A DNA stretch of 64,000 bases from assembly GCA_023014335.1 (NCBI GenBank), contig JAECYW010000010.1, forward strand, positions 1,426,001 to 1,490,000, written 5' to 3'. The DNA is from Galerina marginata. Its lineage: Eukaryota > Basidiomycota > Agaricomycetes > Agaricales > Galerinaceae. Made by a program: the position numbers and the translations under genes. Below are positions 25,466 through 36,285 of this stretch, in pieces (positions within the stretch are counted from its first letter, which is position 1; the number at the start of each line of letters is the position of its first letter). The notes under the pieces are model-generated. The model had not been told where the DNA came from, ran no database searches, and was given only the letters and a program-made list of their open reading frames with translations.

Positions 25466-27126
25466 TCAGCTCATGACATGGTTAACGCTATACACGCCAT
25501 GATGATCTGGCGCTGGGAAATAGGGATTGAACCCGGCAGCAGCCATATGATTCCACTCTTGTGGCGAGACTCCTGGAGAGCCAGTGTGGAATGAAGCATG
25601 CCCGCTTGAGGCGGACAGAGGAGTCATGATTTCGCTATCGGAGGCGGGTCCGCTGTCATACGAAGTTGCAACAAGACCGGGACTGTCATTGCCACTGCTT
25701 GGGATTAATGGTCAGAATTAAAGCTGCATTGCGAACAAAGGAAAAAGGAAGGCTACTCACTGCAATGAGTTATTTAGCTCTACGATACGTCGGAAAAGCG
25801 TGCATTGTGTATTTGTCGGATGATGGGCGTATTGTCGGAGCGAGCTTAGCGAATTTTGAAGGGTTTGAGAGAGGTTGATGTAGGCAATGCCCAAAGCCGG
25901 ATTGGTTCGGCACGGGCAGGCGAAGTGCGATTGTGGCGAGGCGCTGTTGACACTGTATTGGTCGGCGTACGTATTGTTTCCATCGTCGCTGCTGGACAAA
26001 GGATAGTTGGCGGTGCCACCGCCGCCATTCTCTGAATAAGATGACGGGGCAGAACCTTGGTTGCCACTTCCATTGTTGTAGTGGCCGTTGGTCGAGTTGT
26101 TGCCGTGATAAGCGACACCGTTCCCGTTGGTGTATCCGCCAGCTGAGCGCGGGTCATCAAAGGACGACGATGAATCACTGCCAGGGCGCACATCAGCTTG
26201 GAACGTATGATACCGCATGGAAGGTTGCGGTGACGGAGAAAAGCGGTACAAATGGGCGTTCGCCTCTGTGGCAGGTTCAGTTTTAATGGGGCTCAACAAT
26301 GAATGTACGGCGCGGCCGTTGCGAAGTAAGTCTTCGGGTTGCTGGCCAACCTGCGTCGTCTGCTGTCCGGAAGACCGCTTCTGCAAAGGCACGCATTTTG
26401 TTGCTCGTGAATGCCACTTCTCGTTCGGATCTCCATCCCGGAAGCTGGTCTCTGCCCATCGGGGATGGGGTTTTCCTAATTGTCATCGCACCCAATGAGT
26501 CGACGATGAGCGTGAGATTTGGAAGTCGGCTTACCTCTGAGTTCGCGAACAAGGGACTCCAGCTCGGCAATTCGATTCCGTAGTCGCGTGCTTTCATCGA
26601 GGGACGGGTCGTCTCTGTAAAGAAAATCACGTTCAACATTCAGCTTGATGATGGGCGCGTCGAGCGGCTAACCTGAGGGCGGGATCGTCGATCTCATATA
26701 CACAAAGACCTGTCTGAAGACGTCTGGGGTAAGTGACTGGTGACGGAGAAGCACAGCGCGCGACGGGGATTTACCAAGCCAAGCTGGATACACCGCTGAC
26801 AGGGTCGTTTTCGATCACACTGATGGCAAAAAAATTAGCAAAAGTCGTGTTTTGGACGATATCGAGGGCAGCAGCGGGCGCACCTTCCGTTTAGATGTAT
26901 GGCAGTTCAGGCAACTTTGTGTAGTCCTGTTCCTCCTCCTTTTCCTATTTTTGGGTGATGAACGGGCGTAGAGGGGACCAACGGTTAATTAGTCGGCTAG
27001 TTAAAGGGCAAGGTGGGCGGTTGAGCCACTGAAAGGTGCTAACCTGTGATCTGTGTCGATGGTGAATTCCAAGTCCATTATTTCGCCCTTGAGTTGCAGA
27101 GGTTGGAAGGACTCTGGGGACATCAT
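25466..27126 (-). CDS. Zn2Cys6 transcription factor
   Basis: A GAL4-type DNA-binding protein of a basidiomycete-conserved family. It starts at MMSPESFQPLQLKGEIMDLE (27126). The binuclear cluster is split across introns: SCLNCHTSKRK, then CDRKRPCQRCIQLGL, then TGLCVYEIDDP, giving C-x2-C-x6-C-x5-C-x2-C-x8-C. A short leucine-containing helix follows (STRLRNRIAELESLVREL), probably the dimerisation coiled coil. The remainder is Ser/Gly/Asn-rich and disordered, with another small cysteine group (FACPCRTNP) about 170 residues from the end. The last intron (GTGAGT...CCCAAG) joins LNNSL to HSGNDSPGLVATSYD, and the protein ends VYSVNHVMS with TGA at 25466-25468. Targets are unknown; no biosynthetic cluster surrounds it. 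Confidence 0.87.
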
Positions 27127-30100
27127 GGTTAGGAGCGGAAAAGGAACAAGCTTAAGTCGAGGTGGTCCTTGCCCTTAAGTGCTTCCGGGGCCATTAAGTA
27201 ACAAGAGTGAGATCCAGCAGCAGATAGGATCTCCCGATTGGGAGACAGGAAGTGAGAAGGAATTAAAGTGAAAGAACAGCTGTGCAGTTTGGTGCAAACC
27301 AAAAGCGTAAGTCAAGCGTTCGCAATGGTCCAGACAACGTGTCACGATAACAAACACTGTCAATCACGTATACCCACCAAGAAAGGGTATAATACTGGCC
27401 CTGAGGATCAGATTCCAATGCCGACAAACATGTGGGAGGGTTGCGTTATATTTTGGTGTTCAAGCTTTTCTTACCGGAAACTATCTTGAACGCCATTGCT
27501 GTCAACATGTCCACTTCGAGTCGCCGACCTTTCGGAACTACCTCCGTGAATGGCCAATAAGTCCGTGAGTCAATTCAGGGTCGCATCCTCCTCTGAATCC
27601 ACAATCGCTACACGCTGGCCACCTCCATTGTCTCATTTGTCTCGTGAATAATCCGACACAACCACGAAAAGATATGATACGTCGGCATCGAGCGTGGAAG
27701 GCGATGCCGCCCTCTGGGATTCCTCGCTTTCTCAGTTTCATCCTCCAGACTTTTTTTGGCAGGAGAGTAATCAAGATCAGACTTCTTTGGGTGGATAGCA
27801 TTGGATCGTCTTCGACCACCGACCGACTAGGCTCATCGCATTCTGGCGGCCACATCAAGGACGAGGCCCCGTGTTCTAGAGTGCTGTGTCGAAAATCATT
27901 GGAATGGATTACTGGCAAGCCCAACCTGTCATGGGAAGACATACCGCTAGACATTGTCTAGATGTCCTCTCTGCACATCGGCCCTGGATTTACCGTTCTC
28001 ACTTCTGCCAGTGTTGGCAAGTCCCGAATTTGGGGCGAAACGTCTGGAGCGACATGCGGGCGAAAAATCCTTCTGGCGCGTAAATAACGACCGAACACAC
28101 TTGGGGCTTCATTTTTGGAGGACATTCCGAATTATTGTCTCTTGAGGAATGTCGCGTTCCATTCAGACCAATAATTATATGAACTACCACCAGTTTAGCG
28201 AGATACACTTTCAGCGTAGGTGGCGCGGTATCCCAACAGGGAATCCGGATATGTGGCGTCACACGTAAAGTAAATACTCCAGCCATGCGTCGTCTTTACT
28301 TAGGTCTCAAGTGCACCTTCGCTACATTACATTACTTATCACTGAGATGAAGTTATCATTTTCAATGAACGTGTCGAATCGAGCATCTAGAATTGCGCAA
28401 TCGTCCGCGGAAGACGGGAAAAAGGACTAAATTCGGTCCACAAAATCCAAACCTACCGCTTTCTCGGGAGCATCGGTCAGCCAATCTCGATCCAAAGCTC
28501 TTTTTAGTAGCCCAGGTCAAGCGCCTCGAAATCGTGCATAATTGCAATCCCCGATGTGACGACCCCTGCCTCTTAAATATTTAGAGAGTTGATCGAGTCA
28601 CCGATGACCACAATGGAATGGGAGGATGTTTTACGGTGGAGCGCTAGATATGATAAACGGTTTCTTCATCTTTCTAGAGTAAATTCTCAAACCGTGTTCA
28701 CTCACGGTCTGTCTAGGATACCTAAATTGTATCATATTGTCCAAGTACAAGCGCCAAAGGGTGCCACAATCAGTCAAGTCTGGAAGGCGAACGAGATCAA
28801 TGGGTACTCGCCTGCCATATAGGATATGATCAGAATCTGCGATGACAAGAACTCGGAAGACCTTGGCTGATTCGACTGGCTCAAGGTTAACTTGAACCCC
28901 TGATCAGACCTTGTGACGACCGGTTGACGCCGTGGAAGTATCTAACTCAGTCGAATCAGTCACCCGCCATCAGAGCACGTCTAGCGGTGAGAACGACACT
29001 CTTTTCTCAATCCAGTAATGAAAGAAGGACGAATGGTTGTTCCTACCGATCGCAAGTTCTGTAAACGCTACTGAAAGGTACAAATTACCTGTCAACGACC
29101 CATGCGAGACTCGTCGAAAAAGGAAACTCACTTTTTTCGGAATCGAAGGCTCGCTGTTGCCCACTGCAATTTGCCTCCAACGAGCAACCGTAGCGTGGGC
29201 GAGAAAATTAAATTGACCCGGACAATAATCCAGGGCATTCGCGTCATTCTCCGAGGACAATCATTGAATGCAATCATATGCAGCCCCGACATTTATTGAC
29301 CACGAGAGTTTGGACTCTCTTTGGGTTCATGTAATTTCCGAGAAGGCGAGAGCGAAGGACGAGGTTTTCAGACAGATTTCTGGGGTGCAAGTGGAGGCGA
29401 GGCCGAACGTATTTCAACATTCCATTCCTCCCTGAAGTAAAGCCTGCTTCGCGTAGTTTTTTCTTTCATAGGTGAACTCGGAGACCCGAGTCAAAGGTAG
29501 GCAAAGGTAGGCAACCCTGGAGAGCCCATTGAGGCAAGGCCCCTCCGACGGAAGTTAGCCAAGGCAAGGAGGTATCGGTTATCAAGATAGGTAGCTCGGC
29601 TATTTCCTTGGGGATCTCGCACCGTTGAACTGTGAGCTGCGCAGTTGGGTCATATGATAGGCATGACGCGCTCATTTCCATATACTTTGGCTGGGTGATC
29701 CCATCACATATGAACCGGAGGTTTCTAGCCTTGAAAACAGACACTAATTCCCAAAACATCCGTCGCATCGATCGTAGCTTCCTCGGCGAGATCTGAATAA
29801 CATTCGTTCATTGGCCTACACAGAGTCGTAACTGGGCCGTAATGCGAGCGCCCCTTACGACCGGTAGGATCCCGGTATTTTTGAGGAGGAAAATAGGCTT
29901 GCACAAATGCACAGACAATGACGTTTCGGTGCAAAGTTCAGCTTCGGTCCAGCACGTTAATGAGACAGGAAGGGACCGCCAGCCCAAAATGTGGTCATAA
30001 TGGAAGTCATCCATCCAGCAAGTGGTTGCCTGCCAACCGTCAAGTCGGTCAAATAGATATGTTTTCGACAGGCACGAAGAAGACTCCGGTGCAGAGATGG

Positions 30101-30674
30101 CGCTGGCAGATGGCAGCCGCGCCACTGTGAATAATTCGACAGTACGATGGATTCTGGGTTCAAGTTACCGTTAATTATGACCAGGAGAGAATAATTTGGA
30201 GGTGTGGCAGATCACCCAAGCGAGAAGTCATCGAAATTACGAGGTACATGCTCCGGAGGTCAAACGTAATTTGGACTTAGAACGCTTCGCCAGGCAAGAG
30301 AATTGTCGAACACAAGCAAGATGAGGACCAAGTGTTGAACCAAACGCAGCCTAAGCGGATCCGAGAAGCACTAGTCAAACACGACCAAACATGTCCTCGC
30401 TGCAACAGTGACGTAGGCTGGAAATGGATTGGCGCGGAACCAGCGACAAACCTCTTGACTTAATCCACCACAATCATTACCGGTTCTACTCTTATTCCAA
30501 GTTCTAGTCAACACTTTTTGACACAGAAACGATAGAAACAACCGAGAAAGCTTGCGAAGCACGAGTACAACATACTTAATTTGTGTGAATTATTTGTCTC
30601 CTTGAAGTTTTGTGGCTGAACTAATCGTGCTTTTGATTTACAGCTTGCAGAACAGAAATTCCACGACATAAATA
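27127..30674. other. Gene-poor region
   Basis: About 3.5 kb between the divergent Zn2Cys6 and phosphatidylserine synthase genes. Overlapping reading frames of 100-140 codons on both strands at 27540-27960, and others at 28589-28822 (+) and 29466-30125 (-), show no recognised domain and no consistent splice pattern. A small tandem repeat of AAAGGTAGGC occurs at about 29493-29512. No TE protein was seen. Confidence 0.4.
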
Positions 30675-32877
30675 ATGTCAGCGATCGAAAACCCCGACTT
30701 GTCTCCCACTTCTCCAGGAGAGGAGGACTCTGATGCCATTTTGTCAACTGTCGCGGAGATTGAGCCTGAGCCAGTCCCGGGCCTTAATGGAGTCCCCGTT
30801 CGATGTACGTTAGAACACACGCGGTCGTTAATTGCGACTTTGCAGATACTGCTATCGCTTTCGTAAATTTTGACTCGCGCGCGTTTATAGGGTACGACGT
30901 ATGTGGCGCTCTCCATTTATCAAAATCTCCTTCGTGACGACGCTCATGATACTGACCGATTTGTTGATCAGGCGGACCGTACAGAATCTTACACACGAAT
31001 AACACCTTTTCAAGAGAAACACGATACAAGTGTCGAGTAAGTACTGGTAGTCAAACGTCAATCATCCGGGCCTATCAGCCAGTTGACTTATTTATCAGAT
31101 TCTTTTACAAACCAATAACTCTGTCGGCGCTTGCGTGCGGTTTAATCGTCCTTGCTTATGTGGCAACGACTCAGGATGTTTTGGAGGAAGGGAGAGACAA
31201 ACGACGCGTGTATGTCTTCCCTCTTTTCTATCAACGGCCTGGTCTTACAGGATGTCGTGTCAGTGGAGTATACGCCGCGGTAGCTTCATTTTTACTATTC
31301 GCAATGTTACAATTCCGGGACGGACCATTCGTTCGCCCACACCCCGCCTTCTGGCGTATAATACTTGGCGTTAATCTACTTTACGAGCTAGGATTGGTCT
31401 TCCTGCTCTTCCAAGACCTCGGTACTGCCCGCAAAATGATGACCTATATAGACTCTAACCTCGGTGTGCCACTACCCGAGAAAAGTTATGCAGAAGATTG
31501 TGCTTTGACAGTGAAGAACCTCTGGGTAAGGTGTACGGTGGCCGGGTCTGCATTTCTAGACTGACCTCAGGCATCAGAACGCTTTCGACATCTTCTGTGT
31601 CGCTCATGCTTTAGGCTGGTTTGGGAAGGCCATGATTCTACGGGATTACTGGTTTTGCTGGGCAAGTCCTTCTTACTATACATCGATATTCCATGCTAAC
31701 CAAAGTCACTAATCCTTGACTAGATTCTTAGTATTGCCTTTGAGTTGGCGGAGTATAGTCTGCAGCATCAATTACCGAACTTCGCAGAGGTATGTCATGT
31801 CAAATCTTGAAGCAATCATCCATTTGTTTAGCGCAAAGTTTTCTAGTGTTGGTGGGATCATGTATGTTTGATCTATGCTAAACGAAGTCTGGGTCTCTTG
31901 ACATATACGGACAGTGGATTTTAGATGTTCTAATATGCAATTGGATTGGAACATATCTAGGTATGTGGACTAGCCATCTCAATCCGTGGCGTCTTAACTT
32001 GGTTCATGTCAGGGATGAAAGTCTGTCAGTACTTCGAAGTCAAGGTACGACCAGGTGACAGCTTCTATACGACGCGTCGGGCATTAAATAATAGTAAAAT
32101 CATATAGCCTTACGAGTGGCGTGGATTCCGCCAAACGCGAGGTATACGGTCAAAGGCAAAACGAGTACTGAGCCAGTTTTCTCCACACGACTTCACGGCT
32201 TTCAAATGGGGAACAGCGACTGACTTCCTCCATTTCTCAACGGTCGTTTTGCTACTAGCAGTCTTCTTAGCGGCGGAACTCAATCCCTTCTATCTCAAGG
32301 TAAGAGTGGAGCGTTAATTTATGTGAATTTGACTTGTTAATCTTAGCCAGAGCCTACTGTGGATGGAACCGGATCACCCCATTATCATCTTACGACTTGC
32401 CTTCGTTTTCCTATGCGCCTTGCCGGCCGTACGAGAACTATTTCAGTATATTAACGATCCGCGGTGAGTTTGAACAATCTTTCACGGCCCTAGTCAATGT
32501 TGACGTTACTTTCCTTTCTAGACGTGCTGTGAGAATGGGCCAACACGTCTGGCTCCTTCTTGCGACTATTGTGACTGAGTTGCTGGTAATTACAAAATGG
32601 AGCAAAGGCCTATTCCTTGCACCTCTACCGTCCAAGGTTAAGTGGGGCTGGGCAATTGGGGCTACTCTTCTCATACTTTATCCCACCGTACAGGTGAGTT
32701 TCAACTCTTTGATTATCTCGAATCTTTTTATTCTTCTTTGCTCGCTTTTTATACCCTCTCTTCTCGTTCCCCCGTTTCCCTGCATGACGGTTGATTGACG
32801 TTATTTAGTTTGGAGTACCGAGCGCGAGAAGATACATCCGGAAACATCAGAAAAAAGGAAAACCTAAAGCATCATGA
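30675..32877 (+). CDS. Phosphatidylserine synthase, base-exchange type (PSS/PTDSS family)
   Basis: An ER membrane enzyme that makes phosphatidylserine by exchanging serine for the head group of existing phospholipids; it is unrelated to the CDP-diacylglycerol-dependent Cho1 of yeast. Hallmarks are NAFDIFCVAHALGWFGKAMI, then [20 protein letters not shown] and YLGMKVCQYFEVKPYEWRGF, the conserved acidic core of Pfam PSS. Around eight membrane segments are visible, from FFYKPITLSALACGLIVLAY to VKWGWAIGATLLILYPTVQ. The end is a basic tail (RRYIRKHQKKGKPKAS), TGA at 32875-32877. About nine exons. The first ATG (30675, MSAIENPDLSPTSPGEEDSD) is plausible, but exon 1 ends at about 30804 in a phase that does not join cleanly to the GGTACGACG exon near 30892, so the 5' end needs transcript support. 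Confidence 0.9.
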
Positions 32878-34155
32878 TATTCAATTATTCATATCATTGT
32901 TATAGTTAGTCCTCAGTTAATTTCCTGTACGGCAGGCAGTGTAAATCTCTTCCCTATTTTACCATCGCTCCGTGTTCATGCTGGCATACTTTGATCACAT
33001 TAATGACTTTTTTGTCTTGTTATCGAACCATCTATTTTGAATGATGGATCGTGAGATGGCAAGAGAGTTGTTGGTAATAGTTTATTCTACCGTGTACATT
33101 CCCCCGGACCCCGTCCTTTGTTGTCGGAAGGGAAATGTGTCCGGGTTGAGAACGAACTCAGGCACCTAGATATAGTTCTGCATCCACGGTCCTCAGCCGT
33201 TGAAAAGGACCGTTCATTATCAGGAGCGTTTCATAAGATCATGGAAGCAGTGTCGGATACGCGATGCGCTGTGGGGTTTTATTTTTTCCGACAATTGTCA
33301 ACGCCAATCCTGAGTTTGAACTGGTTTATAACACTCCCCCAAAAGAAGAAGCTGATGGTGGTCCTACATGCGATGGCATGAACAAAATCCTGAGGTCATG
33401 GGTCCAGACTCTTGGGCTTGAGAATTACTTAGCCACGGAATAGACAAAAATACATCTAGCGGACAGCCTCCTGGTCATGCTCCTCCGTACTGTGTGGGGG
33501 ATAGGGTCGAGCGGTTGTGGTATAAGGTAATTTAGGTTTATTTCTGTGGTCATTAGAACAACAAACGGTCATCCGGCAGTTCATCTCCGAGTTCCAGAAT
33601 CCCGCCCATTTCTGCAGGTGATCAGGATTTCAGGGAACGTCAGTTGCAGTCCAATAAATATTCGGAACGAAGCCTCCAGGCTTCAACGGGCAGGCTCATC
33701 CAGTTTCGTGAATAGAGTGTAATGTGGATCTTATCTTTGTTTTATTTTAGGTTTAGTTCCCTGCAGGACCGCCACTGGGAGGACACGACCGATCTTGTTG
33801 CATTTTCTTGTCCATAGGGGGATTTGATTTCAAAATAACCGTATTTGTGTATCTTTCCTCAAAAGGGTTCACCTTTCCGGCCAATGGGCTCATTGAATCT
33901 TCAAGCCTCGGAGCTCAGGGTTAGCCTGCATGTGGCTCAACCCTGCCTGGTCCCTGTCCTTTGGCGGGAAGTACGTTTTGGTGATCCGGCCCGCATTCAT
34001 CAATTGACCCAACATTACGTAATCTATTTGCCATCGCAAAGTCAGCAGGTTCACAGCCACATCAACCTTTCTTGACTCTGCTCGTCGTCGTCGTTTCCGT
34101 CGCCAAACTTGTTTTCTTGATTCTTCCCTGTTGTACTATATAGAAATTCTTAAAA
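32878..34155. other. Intergenic region
   Basis: About 1.3 kb between two plus-strand genes. No coding segment was recognised. The stretch 34080-34155, pyrimidine-rich, is probably the KIN17 5' UTR. Confidence 0.45.
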
Positions 34156-35226
34156 ATGCCTCGTGCAGAAGGTAAGACTATGTCCTTTCACTGAGGTTCT
34201 CCTCTGACGATTCGTCTGACACAGTTGGTACTCCCAAGTTCGTCGCGAACAAGATGAAGTCAAAGGGCCTGCAGCGCCTGAGATGGTTTTGCCAAGTCTG
34301 CGAGAAACAGTGTCGAGATGAGAACGGATTTAAGTGCCATGCGGCTTCGGAGTCGCATCTACGTCAGATGTTGGTCGTTGGCGAACATGCAGGAAGTCAT
34401 ATCGCCGGCTTTTCCAATCAGTTCCAATCCGAGTTCGTCGCTTTGCTCTCTAGAAGGTAAGTTTTGAGCTTCTCGCTTTCAATTGAGTAGATGTATCTGA
34501 CCTTTCGGTTATCATAGGTTTGGAACGAAGCGTGTACGAGCCAATCAGGTGTACCAGGAATACATTGCCGACAAGAACCATCTCCACATGAACTCCACAC
34601 GCTGGGTGACCTTGACCGAATTCGTGAAGCATCTTGGACGGACTGGTGTTGCTAGAGTGGATGAGACGGAGAAAGGATGGTTTCTCGCGTGGATCGACAG
34701 CAGCCCGAAGGCTCTTGCGAAAGCGGTGCGTCTCATTATCACCTCCTACCCGGTACCGACGCTTATTCATATATTATCTATTTTTATATAGGAAGCTTCG
34801 CAGAAAAAGGATAGGGCGACCGTCTCAGACGAGCAGAGGGAGCGACAGCTAATCGCCGAACAGATCGAGCGAGCAGCGGTAGAATTGAATGCCGAGGCCG
34901 GTCCATCGTCAGCAGCTATTGAGGAGGGCTTGAAGCGTGATGAAGCCTCTGAGAAGGTCGTCATATCGCTTTCGGCGAAGCCAACCGCACCGGCGGCACC
35001 GACTGGTTTCAAGATGAACGCTTTGAAGCCTCCAGTAAACCCACTCAAGGCAAACCCGTTAAAACGTCCAAATGTATTCAAATCGGCTGCACCACCTGCT
35101 TCTGAGAGTGGGGACAAGGCGGTCAACGAAAAGAAGCGATCGGCACCGATGACTGCAGCGGAAAGGTTGATAATAGAAGAACAAGAGCGGAAACGGAGAC
35201 GAATGGACCGAGATAATATGGCTTGA
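34156..35226 (+). CDS. KIN17: KIN17, zinc-finger and winged-helix DNA/RNA-binding protein
   Basis: KIN17 is a nuclear protein linked to DNA replication, the response to DNA damage, and pre-mRNA processing. The start at 34156 gives MPRAE, then an intron, then the invariant KFVANKMKSKGLQRLRWFCQ. The C2H2 finger is CQVCEKQCRDENGFKCHAAS with ESHLRQM. The winged-helix region follows (YQEYIADKNHLHMNSTRWVT, LTEFVKHLGRTG, EKGWFLAWID). The C-terminal third is charged and Ala/Pro-rich with an RKRRRMDRDNMA end at TAG... more exactly a TGA stop at 35224-35226. About 300 residues in four exons. It lacks the C-terminal tandem SH3/KOW region of animal KIN17, as expected for the shorter fungal form. Confidence 0.92.
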
Positions 35227-35374
35227 TGTTCTTTCGCTTGTATGTTCTTCATATTTATAATTCAATCGATATCATAATCGTCGTGTTTTTAATTTCAAGT
35301 TCTTTTGATGCATTGGGAAGATGATCGTCCGATTTCACCACTTTAACACCTCAGGGAACATATATATAACAAGT

Positions 35375-36285
35375 TTACCATGAGAGACTACCTTCTGTCG
35401 GTCTCTTCCAGTTGAATACACCACCTCTCTACGAATGTCTACGTCTCCCAACCTACACCTACCACTGGATCATCTACGCCATCGTCGAGGATACTCCTGC
35501 TGGGAACTTTCATGCCCTCCTTGATTCAAGAACCTGAACGGGCGTCACTCTCGTTCATACCCGCTATAATATCTGATCAAATACCTCATGTGCTCGTCAG
35601 GGAGAAGGTATGACCTTTCCATAGCGTCATTGGCCTGGGGAACAAGACACTTCTGTGATGAATGTCGGTCGAGGAACGAATGGAATTATTTCTTTGTAAT
35701 GGTAATATGTTGGGCGCCTCTCCCAACCTTTGGACCTTTTGTTGTCGCCTTCCGGTAGCATATCTTGACATTGGTCAATCGTAAACCTCTACAATGCCGA
35801 AATGAAAGCAACAGCACCTTCCATCGATATGGCCTGATCTCTTCGACCCCCTCATCCATATCCTCCTCAAAGTTATACTTGCAAACAACAGAACTCAGCT
35901 TAAACATGATGCCTCGACCCTTGCCCTATTCTGCTACTTCATCAACCTTTCGAGTGTGGACACATATCCAGGTATGGCTCATACTTGACCAGCCACTTCT
36001 TTGTCGCTTTGGATCCGTTGCAAATGATCCCAGTCGATTCAAGTCCAATGTCGGCTTTGCAGAACTTGATGATTTCCTCGATTAATTTGGATGTGAGGCA
36101 GGGTTCACCGCGCCAGACATGTCGATCTTCTTCATGCCTGTTTCTGCTACCAGACGCAGTCCGCGTTTGACCTTGTCGAGGGTTTCGATGTGGGAACTGA
36201 GCGCAGTATGGAAGCAGAACTCGCATGCGTAGTTGCATTCGCGATTGGGGAAGTAATTGACTGGGAGAAGTATGATTCGGTTCAT
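35375..36285 (-). pseudogene. Viperin-like radical SAM enzyme, frameshifted pseudogene
   Basis: Viperin (RSAD2) family enzymes convert CTP or other NTPs to 3'-deoxy-didehydro nucleotides; animal and prokaryotic members are antiviral and fungal homologues exist. The N-terminal core is clear: VNYFPNRECNYACEFCFHT with the CxxxCxxC iron-sulfur cluster motif, then KRGLRLVAETGMKKIDMSG. At the SGGEP motif (about 36108-36113) two extra bases shift the frame; the next frame carries EPCLTSKLIEEIIKFCKADI and LESTGIICNGSKATKKWL. Further blocks in order are FKLSSVVCKYNFEEDMDEGV with YRWKV, FHSFLDRHSSQKCLVPQAND, SYLLPDEHMRYL, VPSRSILDDGV and GGVFNWKRPTEGS before a stop at 35375. They lie in different frames, with an in-frame TAA near 35686. 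Nearly the whole family length is present in order, so this is a relic of a complete gene. Introns cannot explain the break inside SGGEP. Confidence 0.82.

Noticed and set aside
25520..25560. tRNA-like T-arm on the minus strand (GGGTTCAATCCC)
   Set aside because: The flanking stems do not pair, and the bases are part of the last coding exon of the Zn2Cys6 factor (AAAGFNPYFP).
27538..27961. Overlapping frames of 105-138 codons on both strands
   Set aside because: Neither resembles a protein family and both are open over the same bases, as expected by chance.
29466..30163. Series of 60-105 codon minus-strand frames
   Set aside because: No recognisable motif and no in-frame GT-AG junction linking them.
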